Below are positions 1-8,474 of a DNA stretch of 39,334 nt, one piece after another. Position 1 is the first letter of the stretch. Each line of letters begins with the position of its first letter. Position numbers and translations under genes: made by a program. This DNA comes from UBA4572 sp049965515 (GTDB taxonomy: Bacteria > Nitrospirota > Leptospirillia > Leptospirillales > Leptospirillaceae): positions 1-39,334 of the forward strand of contig JBMFWG010000018.1 of NCBI GenBank assembly GCA_049965515.1, read 5' to 3'. The notes under the pieces are model-generated. The model saw only the letters and a program-made list of their open reading frames with translations, was not told the DNA's origin and ran no database searches.

Positions 1-185
1 CACTTCGCCCGAAGTCGGGGCGTCGTCGCAGGAACCCACCGAAGCGGCCTGGTCCGCCGTTGGAATCCCCTTCCTTTCCGCTTGCAAGGCTTGCGAAGCG
101 AGAGGAAGGGGAGGATGTCAACGGAGTTACTCTGGCCGGAAAGCCTTTGGGGGCCACATCAGGAACCTCTCCCCGGAGAACACCT

Positions 186-899
186 TTGAAATATGAACGC
201 CGGCTTCTTCCGGCCACATTCCTGAAACGGGAAAAGCGTTTCTCTGTTCTTGCGACCCTGACCGACGGACGCGAGGTCTGGTGCCACTGTCCCAACCCCG
301 GACGGCTCACGAGTTGCCTCGATCGACCCGGGATCCCTCTCTTTCTCTCTCCCCTTCCCGAAAATCCCAAAAATCCTACCGGGTACCGCTATCGGACCGA
401 ACAGTCAGAGCCCCTTCCTGGCGTTCGCGTGGGCATCAATCCCAACCGGGGGAACCGCCTGGCTCTCGAGGCGCTTCTTGATCCGGGAAAGGGGCTCTGT
501 CCCGACTGGACCCATGGGGGGTCGGAGATCGCATTGGGGGAGAAAAGCCGGATCGATCATCTCTTCCACGATACGGCGGGACGGAGGGTCTTCGTCGAGG
601 TCAAAAGTGTGACCTATCGGGAGGGGGAGGCGGGGCTCTTTCCCGATGCGGTCTCGGCCCGTGCCATCCGCCACCTTGAAGAGCTCAGCCATCTTCCGGA
701 GCCGTCCGATCGGGCGCTCCTGCTGTTTGTCGTCATGAGGGCGGACTGCCGGTATGTCGCTCCGGCCGACGGAGTCGACCCGGCCTACCGTCGGGCGCTT
801 GAGGAGGCCCGGAAGAGGGGAGTCGAGGTTCGGGCGGCGTACTTTGAGGCCGAAACTGACGGGATGGTCTTTGGGGGAGAGCTGCCCGTTCATTTCTAA
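186..899 (+). CDS. sfsA: SfsA family DNA-binding/nuclease-like protein
   Basis: Homolog of SfsA, the sugar fermentation stimulation protein; the family binds DNA and its exact role is unsettled. The N-terminal part carries the family block around 'FLKREKRF' and 'HCPNPGR' (an OB-fold-like region). The C-terminal half carries the PD-(D/E)XK-like signature: 'SRIDHLF', 'FVEVKSVTY' and 'FPDAVSARA', giving the Asp and the Glu-x-Lys pair. I chose the TTG at 186 because GGAGAA lies five bases upstream and the resulting 237 residues match the usual length of about 235. The frame stays open back to position 60 but that extension has no family similarity. It is followed by a convincing terminator and then by a convergent c-di-GMP gene, so it is probably transcribed alone. 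Family assignment is firm, function is not. Confidence 0.9.
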   Translation: MKYERRLLPATFLKREKRFSVLATLTDGREVWCHCPNPGRLTSCLDRPGIPLFLSPLPENPKNPTGYRYRTEQSEPLPGVRVGINPNRGNRLALEALLDPGKGLCPDWTHGGSEIALGEKSRIDHLFHDTAGRRVFVEVKSVTYREGEAGLFPDAVSARAIRHLEELSHLPEPSDRALLLFVVMRADCRYVAPADGVDPAYRRALEEARKRGVEVRAAYFEAETDGMVFGGELPVHF

Positions 900-978
900 T
901 GGGTGTCTTCTTTCGGATCCTGGGAATCCTGCCCTCCCTTTCGGGGGATCGGGGGACGAGGATGAACAGTCGGGGGGA

Positions 979-1000
979 AAGGCTGTCGCCTTCTTTTTCT
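979..1000 (+). terminator. Rho-independent terminator of sfsA
   Basis: A five-base-pair stem AAGGC/GCCTT with a TGTC loop is followed directly by CTTTTTCT. It lies 80 bases after the sfsA stop codon and on the same strand, as expected for an intrinsic terminator. The stem is short, so strength is uncertain. Confidence 0.55.
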
Positions 1001-1178
1001 AGGCCTCCCCTCCGGCCACTTGTTCGCCCGCCTGATCTGTTCCTGCCACCTGTCTCCCCCCCTTAGGTGTTCTCCGGGAATTCCCGCAACTTTTCTCGAG
1101 CCGATCTCTGTCACAAGACGTTTCATGGCTTTGGGATCTTGCCCACATTACTTGTCGGCTTGGGTCAGACCCGGACGA

Positions 1179-3269
1179 TCAGGTCGTGTGAGGGTCTTCC
1201 GAGAGGGAATGGAGAAGGGCTTCTTTCTGGAGGGAGTGATAGAGGGCTTGAAGGCGGTCCTTGAGGGCCAGGAGGCGGTGGACATGGGCCATTGTTTCCT
1301 GACGGTGACCTCGAGAGAGCTCTCCGTACATGGATCTGACGATTCCGTCGATCTCTTCCGTGATCCGGAGAAGCGGGTCAAAGACGGGAAGGGATCTGTA
1401 ACGCTCGTATCCTTCCCCTGAAAACCACGGAAGAACGGGGCAGGGTCCGGGATCTTCTGGGGCCGGAGGAGGAGATGTCCCGTCAATCGGCTGGACTTCA
1501 AGGATGGCCCGATAGATCCATTCAAGGTGGGAGAGAAGGACGCACAGAATCCGCAGTTCGCTCTCGGAGACTCTGGAATCTTCCCTGAACGAGAGGGGGC
1601 TTTCAGTCCAGGCCATTTTCCAGGCAAGAAATTCGTCGGAGGGCAGGGGGGAGGAGATGCCGAACCCCTGGGCGAGGTCGCATCCAAGCTTCTCGAGAAG
1701 AAGTCCGTATTTTGTCTTTTCGAGACCCTTGGCCACTACCTTGTGTCCTAGGCAGCGGGCGAGAGAGGCAACCCCTTCGATAAGAGCCATGTTTCGGTCG
1801 CCCTTTTGAAAGTCGAGGATGACACTTTGGTCAAGCTTGAGTCCTTCGAGGGGAAGGGCGGTGAGGCCGGGAAGGGTCGTCGGTCCCCGTCCAAAATCAT
1901 CGAGGGAGGTGAGGATTCCCATGCTGTTGAGGAGTTCGAGCGTGTGACGGATTCGCGGTAGGTTGCCTGTTTCGACCCATTCCCGGACCTCAATGCGAAT
2001 AAGGCCGGGAGGAAGCTCGGCGTGGGCCCGAAGACAGTGGGCGACTTCGTCGGGGAAGGCCGGCTGGGCAAGTGTTGTGGCATCGAGATTGATGCTGACG
2101 GGGATCGGATGGCCTTCCGTGTGCCAATGTGCGACCTGTGCGATGGCGGCTTCAAGGACCCAGTGGTCAAGGTTCGTTGTGGCTTCGGTTCCGGCAATAA
2201 GGGGAAGGAAGGAATGGGGGGAGAGATACCCCTTCTCGGGGTGGTTCCATCGGACCAGAGCTTCCGCATAGACAAGTTCTCCCGACAGCAGATTGACGAC
2301 GGGCTGGAAGCAGAGCTGGAAGGCGTCTTCAGCCAGGGCCCGGGAAATTTCCTGAATGGACTGGGTCCGCGCAGACTCCTCCTTGTCCATGACCGGGTCA
2401 TAGAAGGCATATCGCCGGGTTCCCGAGGCCTTGGCCAGATACATGGCCCGGTCGGCACGGGAGACAAGCTCTTCGGCGTTGTCGCCGTCGATAGGGAAGA
2501 CGGCGGCTCCCACAGAGGCCTCGGATGATATGCTGTGTCTGCCAATGGTGTAGGGAGGACCCAGTCGGAGGATGAGCTTTTCGATGAATCGGGAGAGGCT
2601 TCCTGTGCGTCCGGTGTGGTTTAGGATGATCGCGAATTCGTCACCACCAAGGCGGGCGACAAAGTCCGCGCGCCGCATGAGGCGACGCAGACGCCCGGCC
2701 ACCTCCCGGATCAGGGTGTCTCCTGCCGCATGGCCATAGGTATCGTTCACTGCCTTGAAACGGTCGAGGTCAAGGATAAGGAGGCCGAAGGAATCCCCGC
2801 TTCGCAGGTTCGTGTCGATGCTTCTCTGGAGTTGTTCCATGAAGCTTTTTCTATTGGGAAGGCCGGTCAGTGTGTCGGAGTTGGCCAATGTGGTAAGGGA
2901 ACGTTCGATCTCCTTGCGTTTGATGGCATAGGTCACCGAACGCAGAAGGAGGGGGGCCGTGACCATCTCCTTGACCAGAAAGTCCTGGGCCCCGGCTGAC
3001 AGGGAGGAGATGGCGATGGACTCCTCCTTCATCCCTGACAGGACGACGACGGGGAGCTCCTCGTTCATCTCCCGGAACTTCCTCAGGGTCTCGATTCCTT
3101 GACCGTCGGGGAGCGCCGGATCGAGCAAAACCGCATCGATCGGAGTCTTCGAGAGAAATCGACGGGATTCGGAGAGGGTCCGGGCGGTCAGGAGAGAGAG
3201 GGGGCGAGTAAGGGGATAGTTTCGGAACATCTCCTGGAGAAGGACCCGGTCTCCAGCATTGTCCTCCAC
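1179..3269 (-). CDS. REC-GGDEF-EAL c-di-GMP signalling protein (start lost to a probable frameshift)
   Basis: Makes or senses cyclic di-GMP. Numbering from the GTG at 3269: receiver domain 1-120 (acceptor Asp50, Lys100), GGDEF domain about 125-290 with intact GGDEF at 208-212 and an inhibitory RxxD site at 199-202, EAL domain about 305-555, then about 140 residues resembling a degenerate CZB zinc-binding domain (HLEW, C-x3-PW). The EAL domain keeps EAL (336-338), Asn394, DDFG (457-460) and Gln534, but the usual AEG motif reads AKG (Lys514), so phosphodiesterase activity may be lost. The GTG start cuts off the first receiver strand: the same frame upstream reads LLLVEDN and stays open to about 3468 without any ATG, GTG or TTG. 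That strongly suggests the true N-terminus is encoded by the overlapping gene at 3188-3763 and a frameshift separates them. Confidence 0.82.
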   Translation of the reverse strand: MEDNAGDRVLLQEMFRNYPLTRPLSLLTARTLSESRRFLSKTPIDAVLLDPALPDGQGIETLRKFREMNEELPVVVLSGMKEESIAISSLSAGAQDFLVKEMVTAPLLLRSVTYAIKRKEIERSLTTLANSDTLTGLPNRKSFMEQLQRSIDTNLRSGDSFGLLILDLDRFKAVNDTYGHAAGDTLIREVAGRLRRLMRRADFVARLGGDEFAIILNHTGRTGSLSRFIEKLILRLGPPYTIGRHSISSEASVGAAVFPIDGDNAEELVSRADRAMYLAKASGTRRYAFYDPVMDKEESARTQSIQEISRALAEDAFQLCFQPVVNLLSGELVYAEALVRWNHPEKGYLSPHSFLPLIAGTEATTNLDHWVLEAAIAQVAHWHTEGHPIPVSINLDATTLAQPAFPDEVAHCLRAHAELPPGLIRIEVREWVETGNLPRIRHTLELLNSMGILTSLDDFGRGPTTLPGLTALPLEGLKLDQSVILDFQKGDRNMALIEGVASLARCLGHKVVAKGLEKTKYGLLLEKLGCDLAQGFGISSPLPSDEFLAWKMAWTESPLSFREDSRVSESELRILCVLLSHLEWIYRAILEVQPIDGTSPPPAPEDPGPCPVLPWFSGEGYERYRSLPVFDPLLRITEEIDGIVRSMYGELSRGHRQETMAHVHRLLALKDRLQALYHSLQKEALLHSLSEDPHTT

Positions 3270-3763
3270 GAGAAGGAGGGTGAGGGGGGTGGCAAGATCT
3301 TCAATTCCCCCGGTAACGAAGAGGCTTCTGTGACGGAAATCATGGCTTTCGCGGACAGCTTCCTGGAAAATATGAAGAAGATCTTCCCCGTTTTCGGGTC
3401 CACGATAAAGATTTTCCGATTCCGATTGGCCAGGGACAGAAGTCTCTTTCCGGGGCTGGCTGAAAAAATCACCCCCGTCATGAGGGGATTTCGGCCTCCC
3501 TCCCCGTGGGGGTGAAGGATCGTCTCAAGGGTGTCGAGGTGTTTTTCGTCAGGAGAGACAACGAGGATGTCGGGAGGGGAGGGAGGCTGGTGCCGGCTTC
3601 CCTCGAGCTGATGACGCAGCTCTTCCAAGGAGTCGAGTCGGGTGAGACGAAATCGATCTTCCCCACTTTTTTCCATGACGCTCTCGAGGAGCGGATGGGG
3701 GAAGTGGGGCCCGGAGACGACGAGGATATGGAGCTTTCGGAGGAACCTGGGGCCATCATCCAT
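3188..3763 (-). CDS. Receiver-like N-terminal half of the REC-GGDEF-EAL protein
   Basis: The first 110 or so residues look like a response-regulator fold (strand 'LHILVVSGP', then 'DILVVSPDE', later 'KIFIVDPKTGKIFFIFS') but lack a convincing acceptor aspartate, so it would be a pseudo-receiver. The last 50 or so residues are low-complexity and overlap the downstream REC-GGDEF-EAL frame. Adding one base in the five-C run at 3308-3312 would join this frame to '...LPGGIEDLATPLTLLLVEDN', a natural linker and first receiver strand. I read the two as one gene of about 850 residues, broken by a real mutation, a sequencing error or a programmed or phase-variable slip. Start is the ATG at 3763. Confidence 0.55.
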   Translation of the reverse strand: MDDGPRFLRKLHILVVSGPHFPHPLLESVMEKSGEDRFRLTRLDSLEELRHQLEGSRHQPPSPPDILVVSPDEKHLDTLETILHPHGEGGRNPLMTGVIFSASPGKRLLSLANRNRKIFIVDPKTGKIFFIFSRKLSAKAMISVTEASSLPGELKILPPPSPSFSWRTMLETGSFSRRCSETIPLLAPSLS

Positions 3764-4717
3764 CAGAGATCCCTTTATTTAGAAGTCCCGGAACTTGAAA
3801 GAGGGACAGTCTCCAGCCTCCTTCTTCGGGAGCCCAACAAAAAAGCCTGTGCCGGTGAGCCGGAGAACCATGGAACGCTCCGGAAGACACCGAAGACCAA
3901 AGAGAAGACGTCGGGGGAGGGAAGGGGTCCGACTCTTTCGTCCGGTCATGCCAGAAAGACCTGAGATCCGATATGTGTCATCCCTTCCGGTATCGGGCCC
4001 AATTTCCTGCCAATTTCCTGATTGTCAAGGCTGTTTCCAGGATGAGTTTGGCTAGAATTTCCGGAAGATGGCAAGGTCTTAAGAAAAGAAATTCTTTTTG
4101 GAAAGAAAAACAAAGAGCGAGGCAAGCCTCCGACCACATCGGGGATCATTATAGCGGTTTTCTGCTGAAAGATGAAGTTCGCTCCCCTGGTCACCGATAA
4201 AGGGTTTTCTCTTTATTTAGAAAGTACTTCGATCATGTTAACGGGACTACGATCTCTCCGTTGATGGTTCAGGCCGAAGGGAATCCCCCTCCTTCGGGAG
4301 AGAGTTTCTCTGGTGGGACTCTCACCTTGCCTTTCGGCCCTTATCCCCTTTCGTCACCCGTGGATATTGGTCCTCCTGCCCCATTTAAAAAGGAGGGGGA
4401 GATGTTGCGCTTCTGTGACGTTATTTCTCCTTCCCCTTGTTCAATCCATTCCCTCGGGGATCTTCCCGGCAAGCCTAAGACCACACTCCTCCAATCAAGA
4501 ACCTTCTGGCCCTTTTGATCGGAGATTTCATGGCGGGATCGGGGGAGGGCTTAAGGGAGCCTGTCGACTCTTGGAGGGGGCTCTGGGATTCCGGGTACGA
4601 TTTTTGTTGAGATTTTCCTCCAGAATCGGTCAAAATACACAGATAGCCAATACTCTGCCGGGGTTTTTCGCCGCAGGCATTTTCTGACCTTAGACGAATT
4701 CGAGAGGATCTTCTCAT
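3764..4717. other. Long non-coding region between the c-di-GMP gene and ilvD
   Basis: No convincing gene is visible over about 950 bases. It contains a perfect -10 box for the minus strand (4148-4153), two copies of CTTTATTTAGAA (near 3774 and 4211), and paired sequences on the plus strand: CCGAAGG/CCTTCGG (about 4274-4306) and CCTCCT/AGGAGG (about 4371-4396). A 38-codon reading frame at 4402-4518 has a strong AAGGAGGGGGAG ribosome site but an unremarkable peptide without runs of Leu, Ile or Val, so it is not an obvious ilv attenuator leader. It probably holds divergent promoters and a long structured leader of ilvD. Confidence 0.5.
4148..4153 (-). promoter_or_regulatory. Possible sigma-70 -10 box for the c-di-GMP gene
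   Basis: Read on the minus strand this is a perfect TATAAT. Seventeen bases upstream the -35 position reads TTCATC, a poor match. It points toward the gene starting at 3763, leaving a leader of about 380 bases, which is unusually long. Confidence 0.35.
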
Positions 4718-6403
4718 ATGCGCAGCGACATCATGAAAAAAGGGGTCGACCGGGCCCCCAACAGAAGCCTCCTGAAGGCCTGTGGCTTGACCGACGCCGA
4801 CATGGACAAGCCCTTCATCGCAGTGGCGAATTCCTATGTGGGGATCGTTCCGGGGCACGTTCACCTGAACCGTCTGGGTGAAATCGCCCGGGAGGAAATC
4901 CGCAAGGCCGGGGGGGTTCCCTTCGAGTTCAATACCATCGGGGTGGACGACGGCATCGCCATGGGCCACGGCGGCATGCGCTATTCCTTGGCCAGTCGGG
5001 AGCTCATTGCCGATGCCATCGAGACCATGGTCATGGCCCACCCCTTTGATGGCATTCTCTGTCTCACAAACTGCGACAAGATCACCCCCGGCATGATGAT
5101 GGGGGCCCTTCGGGTCAATATCCCCACCGTCATGGTTTCGGGGGGGCCCATGGAGGCGGGACACCTCAAGTCGGGCGAGGTGGTGGACCTCATCTCGGTC
5201 TTTGAGGGGGTGGGGGCTCTCAAGGCCGGCAAGATTTCGGAGGAGAGGCTCAAGGAGATCGAGGACGAAGGGTGTCCCACCTGCGGCTCCTGCTCGGGGA
5301 TGTTCACCGCCAACTCCATGAACTGTCTCGCGGAGGTTCTGGGGATTGCCCTTCCCGGAAATGGCACGATCCTTGCCACGGATCCTGCCCGGGAAGATCT
5401 TGTGCGCAAGGCGGCCCGACGGGCCGTCGAGGTGGCCCGGGCCGGCCAGAACATCCGGGAGTTCGTGAACGAACGGGCCCTGGCCAATGCCCTCGTTCTT
5501 GACATCGCCATGGGGGGCTCCTCCAATACGATCCTCCATGCCATGGCTGTCGCCCACGAAGCCGAAATCCCCTTTGCCCAGTCCCGCATCAATGAGATTG
5601 CCGACCGGGTCCCCTATATCTGCAAGGTCAGCCCGGCCGGTTCCTACCACATCGAGGATGTGGCCCGGGCCGGAGGGGTCATGGCCATCATGAAGGAGCT
5701 GTCCGTCCTTCCAGGACTCCTCGACCTCGAGGTCAGGAGCGTCTCGGGGAGAACCCTAGGAGAGATGATCGGTGAGGCCAAGAACCTTGATACCGAAGTT
5801 ATTCGTCCCGTCTCGCGCGCCTACAGCGCCAAGGGTGGTCTCGCGATCCTCTATGGAACTCTGGCTCCCGAAGGGGGGGTGGTCAAGGTGGGGGCCGTCG
5901 ATCCAGCGATGCGCAAGTTCGAGGGCCCAGCTGTGATCTTCGACTCCCAGGAGGCGGCCTGTGACGGGATACTCGGGGGGAAGGTGAAGGCCGGTGACGT
6001 GGTGGTGATTCGCTACGAAGGACCTTCCGGGGGGCCCGGGATGCAGGAGATGCTCGCTCCTACGGCCAACCTGATGGGAATGGGGTTGGGGGACAAGGTG
6101 GCCCTGGTCACCGATGGACGGTTTTCCGGAGGGACCCGGGGAGCCTGTGTGGGGCATATCTCCCCCGAAGCCTCGGCGGGAGGTCCCATCGGACTGGTTC
6201 GACCGGGGGACAGGATCCGGATCGATCTCGAAGCCCGGACCATTGACCTGCTGGTCTCTCCAGAGGAGCTCGCCGTTCGCCGGAAGAGCTTTTCACCGCT
6301 TCCTCCCAAGGTGACCCGGGGCTATCTGGCCCGGTATGCGGCTCTGGTGGAAAGCGGGAGCCGCGGAGGCGTCCTTCGGACTCCCGGATCGGCTCTCCGG
6401 TGA
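4718..6403 (+). CDS. ilvD: Dihydroxy-acid dehydratase
   Basis: Removes water from 2,3-dihydroxy-isovalerate and 2,3-dihydroxy-3-methylvalerate to give the 2-keto acids used for valine, isoleucine and leucine; cytoplasmic iron-sulfur enzyme. The family blocks are all present: 'FEFNTIGVDDGIAMGHGG', 'NCDKITPGM' (Cys119), 'GCPTCGSCSGMFTANSMNC' (Cys186, Cys189, Cys192) and 'TDGRFSGGTRG'. The early motif is PGHVHL as in the E. coli and Bacillus enzymes, not the PCN form with an extra cysteine. At 561 residues it has the Bacillus-type length. The ATG at 4718 follows GAGAGGA. Its stop codon shares a base with the next start, so it heads a coupled operon. Confidence 0.97.
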   Translation: MRSDIMKKGVDRAPNRSLLKACGLTDADMDKPFIAVANSYVGIVPGHVHLNRLGEIAREEIRKAGGVPFEFNTIGVDDGIAMGHGGMRYSLASRELIADAIETMVMAHPFDGILCLTNCDKITPGMMMGALRVNIPTVMVSGGPMEAGHLKSGEVVDLISVFEGVGALKAGKISEERLKEIEDEGCPTCGSCSGMFTANSMNCLAEVLGIALPGNGTILATDPAREDLVRKAARRAVEVARAGQNIREFVNERALANALVLDIAMGGSSNTILHAMAVAHEAEIPFAQSRINEIADRVPYICKVSPAGSYHIEDVARAGGVMAIMKELSVLPGLLDLEVRSVSGRTLGEMIGEAKNLDTEVIRPVSRAYSAKGGLAILYGTLAPEGGVVKVGAVDPAMRKFEGPAVIFDSQEAACDGILGGKVKAGDVVVIRYEGPSGGPGMQEMLAPTANLMGMGLGDKVALVTDGRFSGGTRGACVGHISPEASAGGPIGLVRPGDRIRIDLEARTIDLLVSPEELAVRRKSFSPLPPKVTRGYLARYAALVESGSRGGVLRTPGSALR

Positions 6404-7428
6404 TGGCCTTTGCCCCCGAGATGATGGGGAGATATGCGGGGAAACGAGTCCTTGTGACCGGAGGAGCCGGATTTGTCGGTTCCCATCTGGGTGACCGTCT
6501 TCTGGCGCTTGGCTCCCGGGTTGATGTTCTCGACGATCTCTCCACCGGAAGCGCCTCAAACATTCCTGCAGGGATTGGGCATTTCATTGAGCAGGACGTG
6601 GCGGCCTCCGATCCTCTTCCGGAGTACGATGTTATCTTTCATCTGGCCTGTCCCGCCTCACCGCCCCGCTACCAGGCCGATCCTGTTGCCACGTTCCGTA
6701 CCGCGGTCTTCGGAACGATGCGAATGCTGGAGGAGTCCCGGAGGACCGGGGCCCGGATTCTGGTGGCTTCGACCTCGGAGATTTACGGGGATCCCCTGGA
6801 GCACCCCCAGAAGGAGTCCTACTGGGGCCATGTCAATCCCATCGGGATTCGGTCCTGCTATGACGAGGGCAAACGCGCTGCAGAAACTGTTGCCACCGAC
6901 TATCGGCGCAAGTACGGGATCGATCTTCGCATGGTCCGGATCTTCAACACCTACGGGCCCCGGATGGATCCCTTTGACGGGAGGGTTGTAAGCAACTTCA
7001 TTCGCCAGGGACTTATGGGCCTTCCCCTGACCCTTTACGGGGACGGCTCCCAGACCCGCTCCTTCTGCTTCGTCTCCGACCTGGTGGAGGGAATCCTCCG
7101 GCTGGGAGCCCTTCCCGATGAGCCGGGGCGAGAGTATCCCGTCAACCTGGGGAATCCCGGCGAATTTACCATCGGGGAGCTCGCCGACCTGGTGGAGGAA
7201 GTCCTGGGCACATCCCTGGGGAGAGTGAATCATCCGCTGCCCTCTGACGACCCCCGACGCCGGCGTCCGGATATCACCCGGGCAGAGCACCTGTTGGGCT
7301 GGAGTCCCCAGGTTCCTCTCCGGCAAGGAATTGCCCTTACCATTGAGAATTTCCGGGGCCGCCCCGAGGAGCTCCTCTCCGACCGGAACCCTTCCTCGGC
7401 GCCCCGGCAGGGGGCGCCCTCCCGGTGA
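6403..7428 (+). CDS. UDP-glucuronate decarboxylase-like NAD-dependent epimerase/dehydratase
   Basis: Extended short-chain dehydrogenase most like UDP-glucuronate decarboxylase (UDP-xylose synthase), which makes a pentose donor for surface polysaccharide. The Rossmann motif is 'VTGGAGFVGSHL'. The UXS-type blocks 'HLACPASPPRYQ', 'STSEIYGDP', 'YWGHVNPIG', 'RSCYDEGKR' (the YxxxK pair), 'RIFNTYGPRM' and 'GRVVSNFI' are all there. The ATG at 6403 overlaps the ilvD stop in TGATG; a GTG at 6400 is directly before it and cannot be excluded. The protein is cytoplasmic with no membrane segment. It is followed by a flippase-like membrane protein, which fits envelope glycan or lipid work. Substrate is inferred from motif similarity. 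Confidence 0.88.
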   Translation: MAFAPEMMGRYAGKRVLVTGGAGFVGSHLGDRLLALGSRVDVLDDLSTGSASNIPAGIGHFIEQDVAASDPLPEYDVIFHLACPASPPRYQADPVATFRTAVFGTMRMLEESRRTGARILVASTSEIYGDPLEHPQKESYWGHVNPIGIRSCYDEGKRAAETVATDYRRKYGIDLRMVRIFNTYGPRMDPFDGRVVSNFIRQGLMGLPLTLYGDGSQTRSFCFVSDLVEGILRLGALPDEPGREYPVNLGNPGEFTIGELADLVEEVLGTSLGRVNHPLPSDDPRRRRPDITRAEHLLGWSPQVPLRQGIALTIENFRGRPEELLSDRNPSSAPRQGAPSR

Positions 7429-8474
7429 CGGGGACGACGCGTCTCCTCAATCTCGGAGCGGCACTGGGGATCAGCGGGGTGGCCCTCTTCTTCGCCCTTC
7501 GCCACGTCTCCCTGAAAAGTCTGGGCCATATCCTCTGGAAAGGGCACTACGGTTGGCTCATCCCGGCGACATTTCTTCTTCTGGCCATTTACGGGGTCCG
7601 GGCCCTCTTCTGGCGACAGACCCTCTCCGTCACGCGCAAGGTCTCCTTCCCCCCCCTGTACTCCTCCATTGTGGTGGGCTTCATGGCCAACTCCATCCTT
7701 CCCTTTCGGGCCGGGGAGATGGTTCGTGCCCTCTATGCCCGTAGGCTTGAGAATCTTCCCTTGCCTCTCCTTCTCTCGACGATTCTCATCGAGCGGCTCT
7801 TCGATCTTGTCTCACTCTCCCTTCTTCTCTTCCTCTATCTGGTCTTTGGTGGGCCGGGGGTGGGAGAGAAAAGCGCCTGGGTCATCGGCGGAACGGCCGG
7901 GCTCTTTCTGGGGCTCTCGGCGTTGGTTTATGGCCGCCTTCTGGTGGTTAAAATGCTTGAACGTACTGTCGTTCCCTTGGCCCGGGGCCACCGTCTCGCC
8001 CAGAAGCTCGTGAAGACGGCCGAGCAGGCTCTTCATGGCCTCTCCTCCATCACCTCACCCGTCCTTCTTCTCCGGCTCTTTCTCACAAGCCTTGCCATCT
8101 GGGGACTCACACTGATCCTGACCTGGTTCACCCTCATCACCTTCGATGTCACGCAGAATCCGGTGAGGGTGACTTTGGCCTTTTTGGTTTTCACGAATCT
8201 GGCCATGCTCATTCCCTCCTCTCCGGGCGGGATCGGGGTCTTCCAGCTGGCGGCGGTCTATGCCCTCTCCCCCTTCCATGTTCCGGCCGACCGGGCCGTG
8301 GCCCTCTCCCTTGTGAACCAGGGGCTCTTCATCTCGGTGACAGGGATTTTGGGATATGTCTTCGTGACCCGCTCCCATGTTTCCCTGGCCTCCATGCAAC
8401 ACCAGGCCATGGAAATCGACGCGTCGGAGCTCGGAGAAGGGGAGACTGCGCCCTCGACAGAGACGCCGAAGTGA
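7425..8474 (+). CDS. Lysylphosphatidylglycerol synthase-type/flippase-like integral membrane protein
   Basis: About eight hydrophobic helices make this an inner-membrane protein of the UPF0104 / LPG-synthase transmembrane-domain family (also called flippase-like domain). Family marks are 'GFMANSILPFRAGEMVRALY', 'ERLFDLVSL' and near the end 'IPSSPGGIGVFQ'. Members are thought to move or modify lipids; here there is no catalytic domain for aminoacyl transfer, only the membrane part. The GTG start overlaps the previous stop in GTGA, so translation is coupled to the sugar-nucleotide enzyme. The last 40 or so residues are a polar tail. The specific substrate cannot be read from the sequence. Confidence 0.85.
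   Translation: MTGTTRLLNLGAALGISGVALFFALRHVSLKSLGHILWKGHYGWLIPATFLLLAIYGVRALFWRQTLSVTRKVSFPPLYSSIVVGFMANSILPFRAGEMVRALYARRLENLPLPLLLSTILIERLFDLVSLSLLLFLYLVFGGPGVGEKSAWVIGGTAGLFLGLSALVYGRLLVVKMLERTVVPLARGHRLAQKLVKTAEQALHGLSSITSPVLLLRLFLTSLAIWGLTLILTWFTLITFDVTQNPVRVTLAFLVFTNLAMLIPSSPGGIGVFQLAAVYALSPFHVPADRAVALSLVNQGLFISVTGILGYVFVTRSHVSLASMQHQAMEIDASELGEGETAPSTETPK

Noticed and set aside
4250..4330. Glycine riboswitch
   Set aside because: Some core-like bases are present but the aptamer layout and the A-rich junction are missing.
4475..5650. 391-codon open frame antisense to ilvD
   Set aside because: It is a mirror of a strongly conserved gene in a GC-rich genome and shows no domain of its own.
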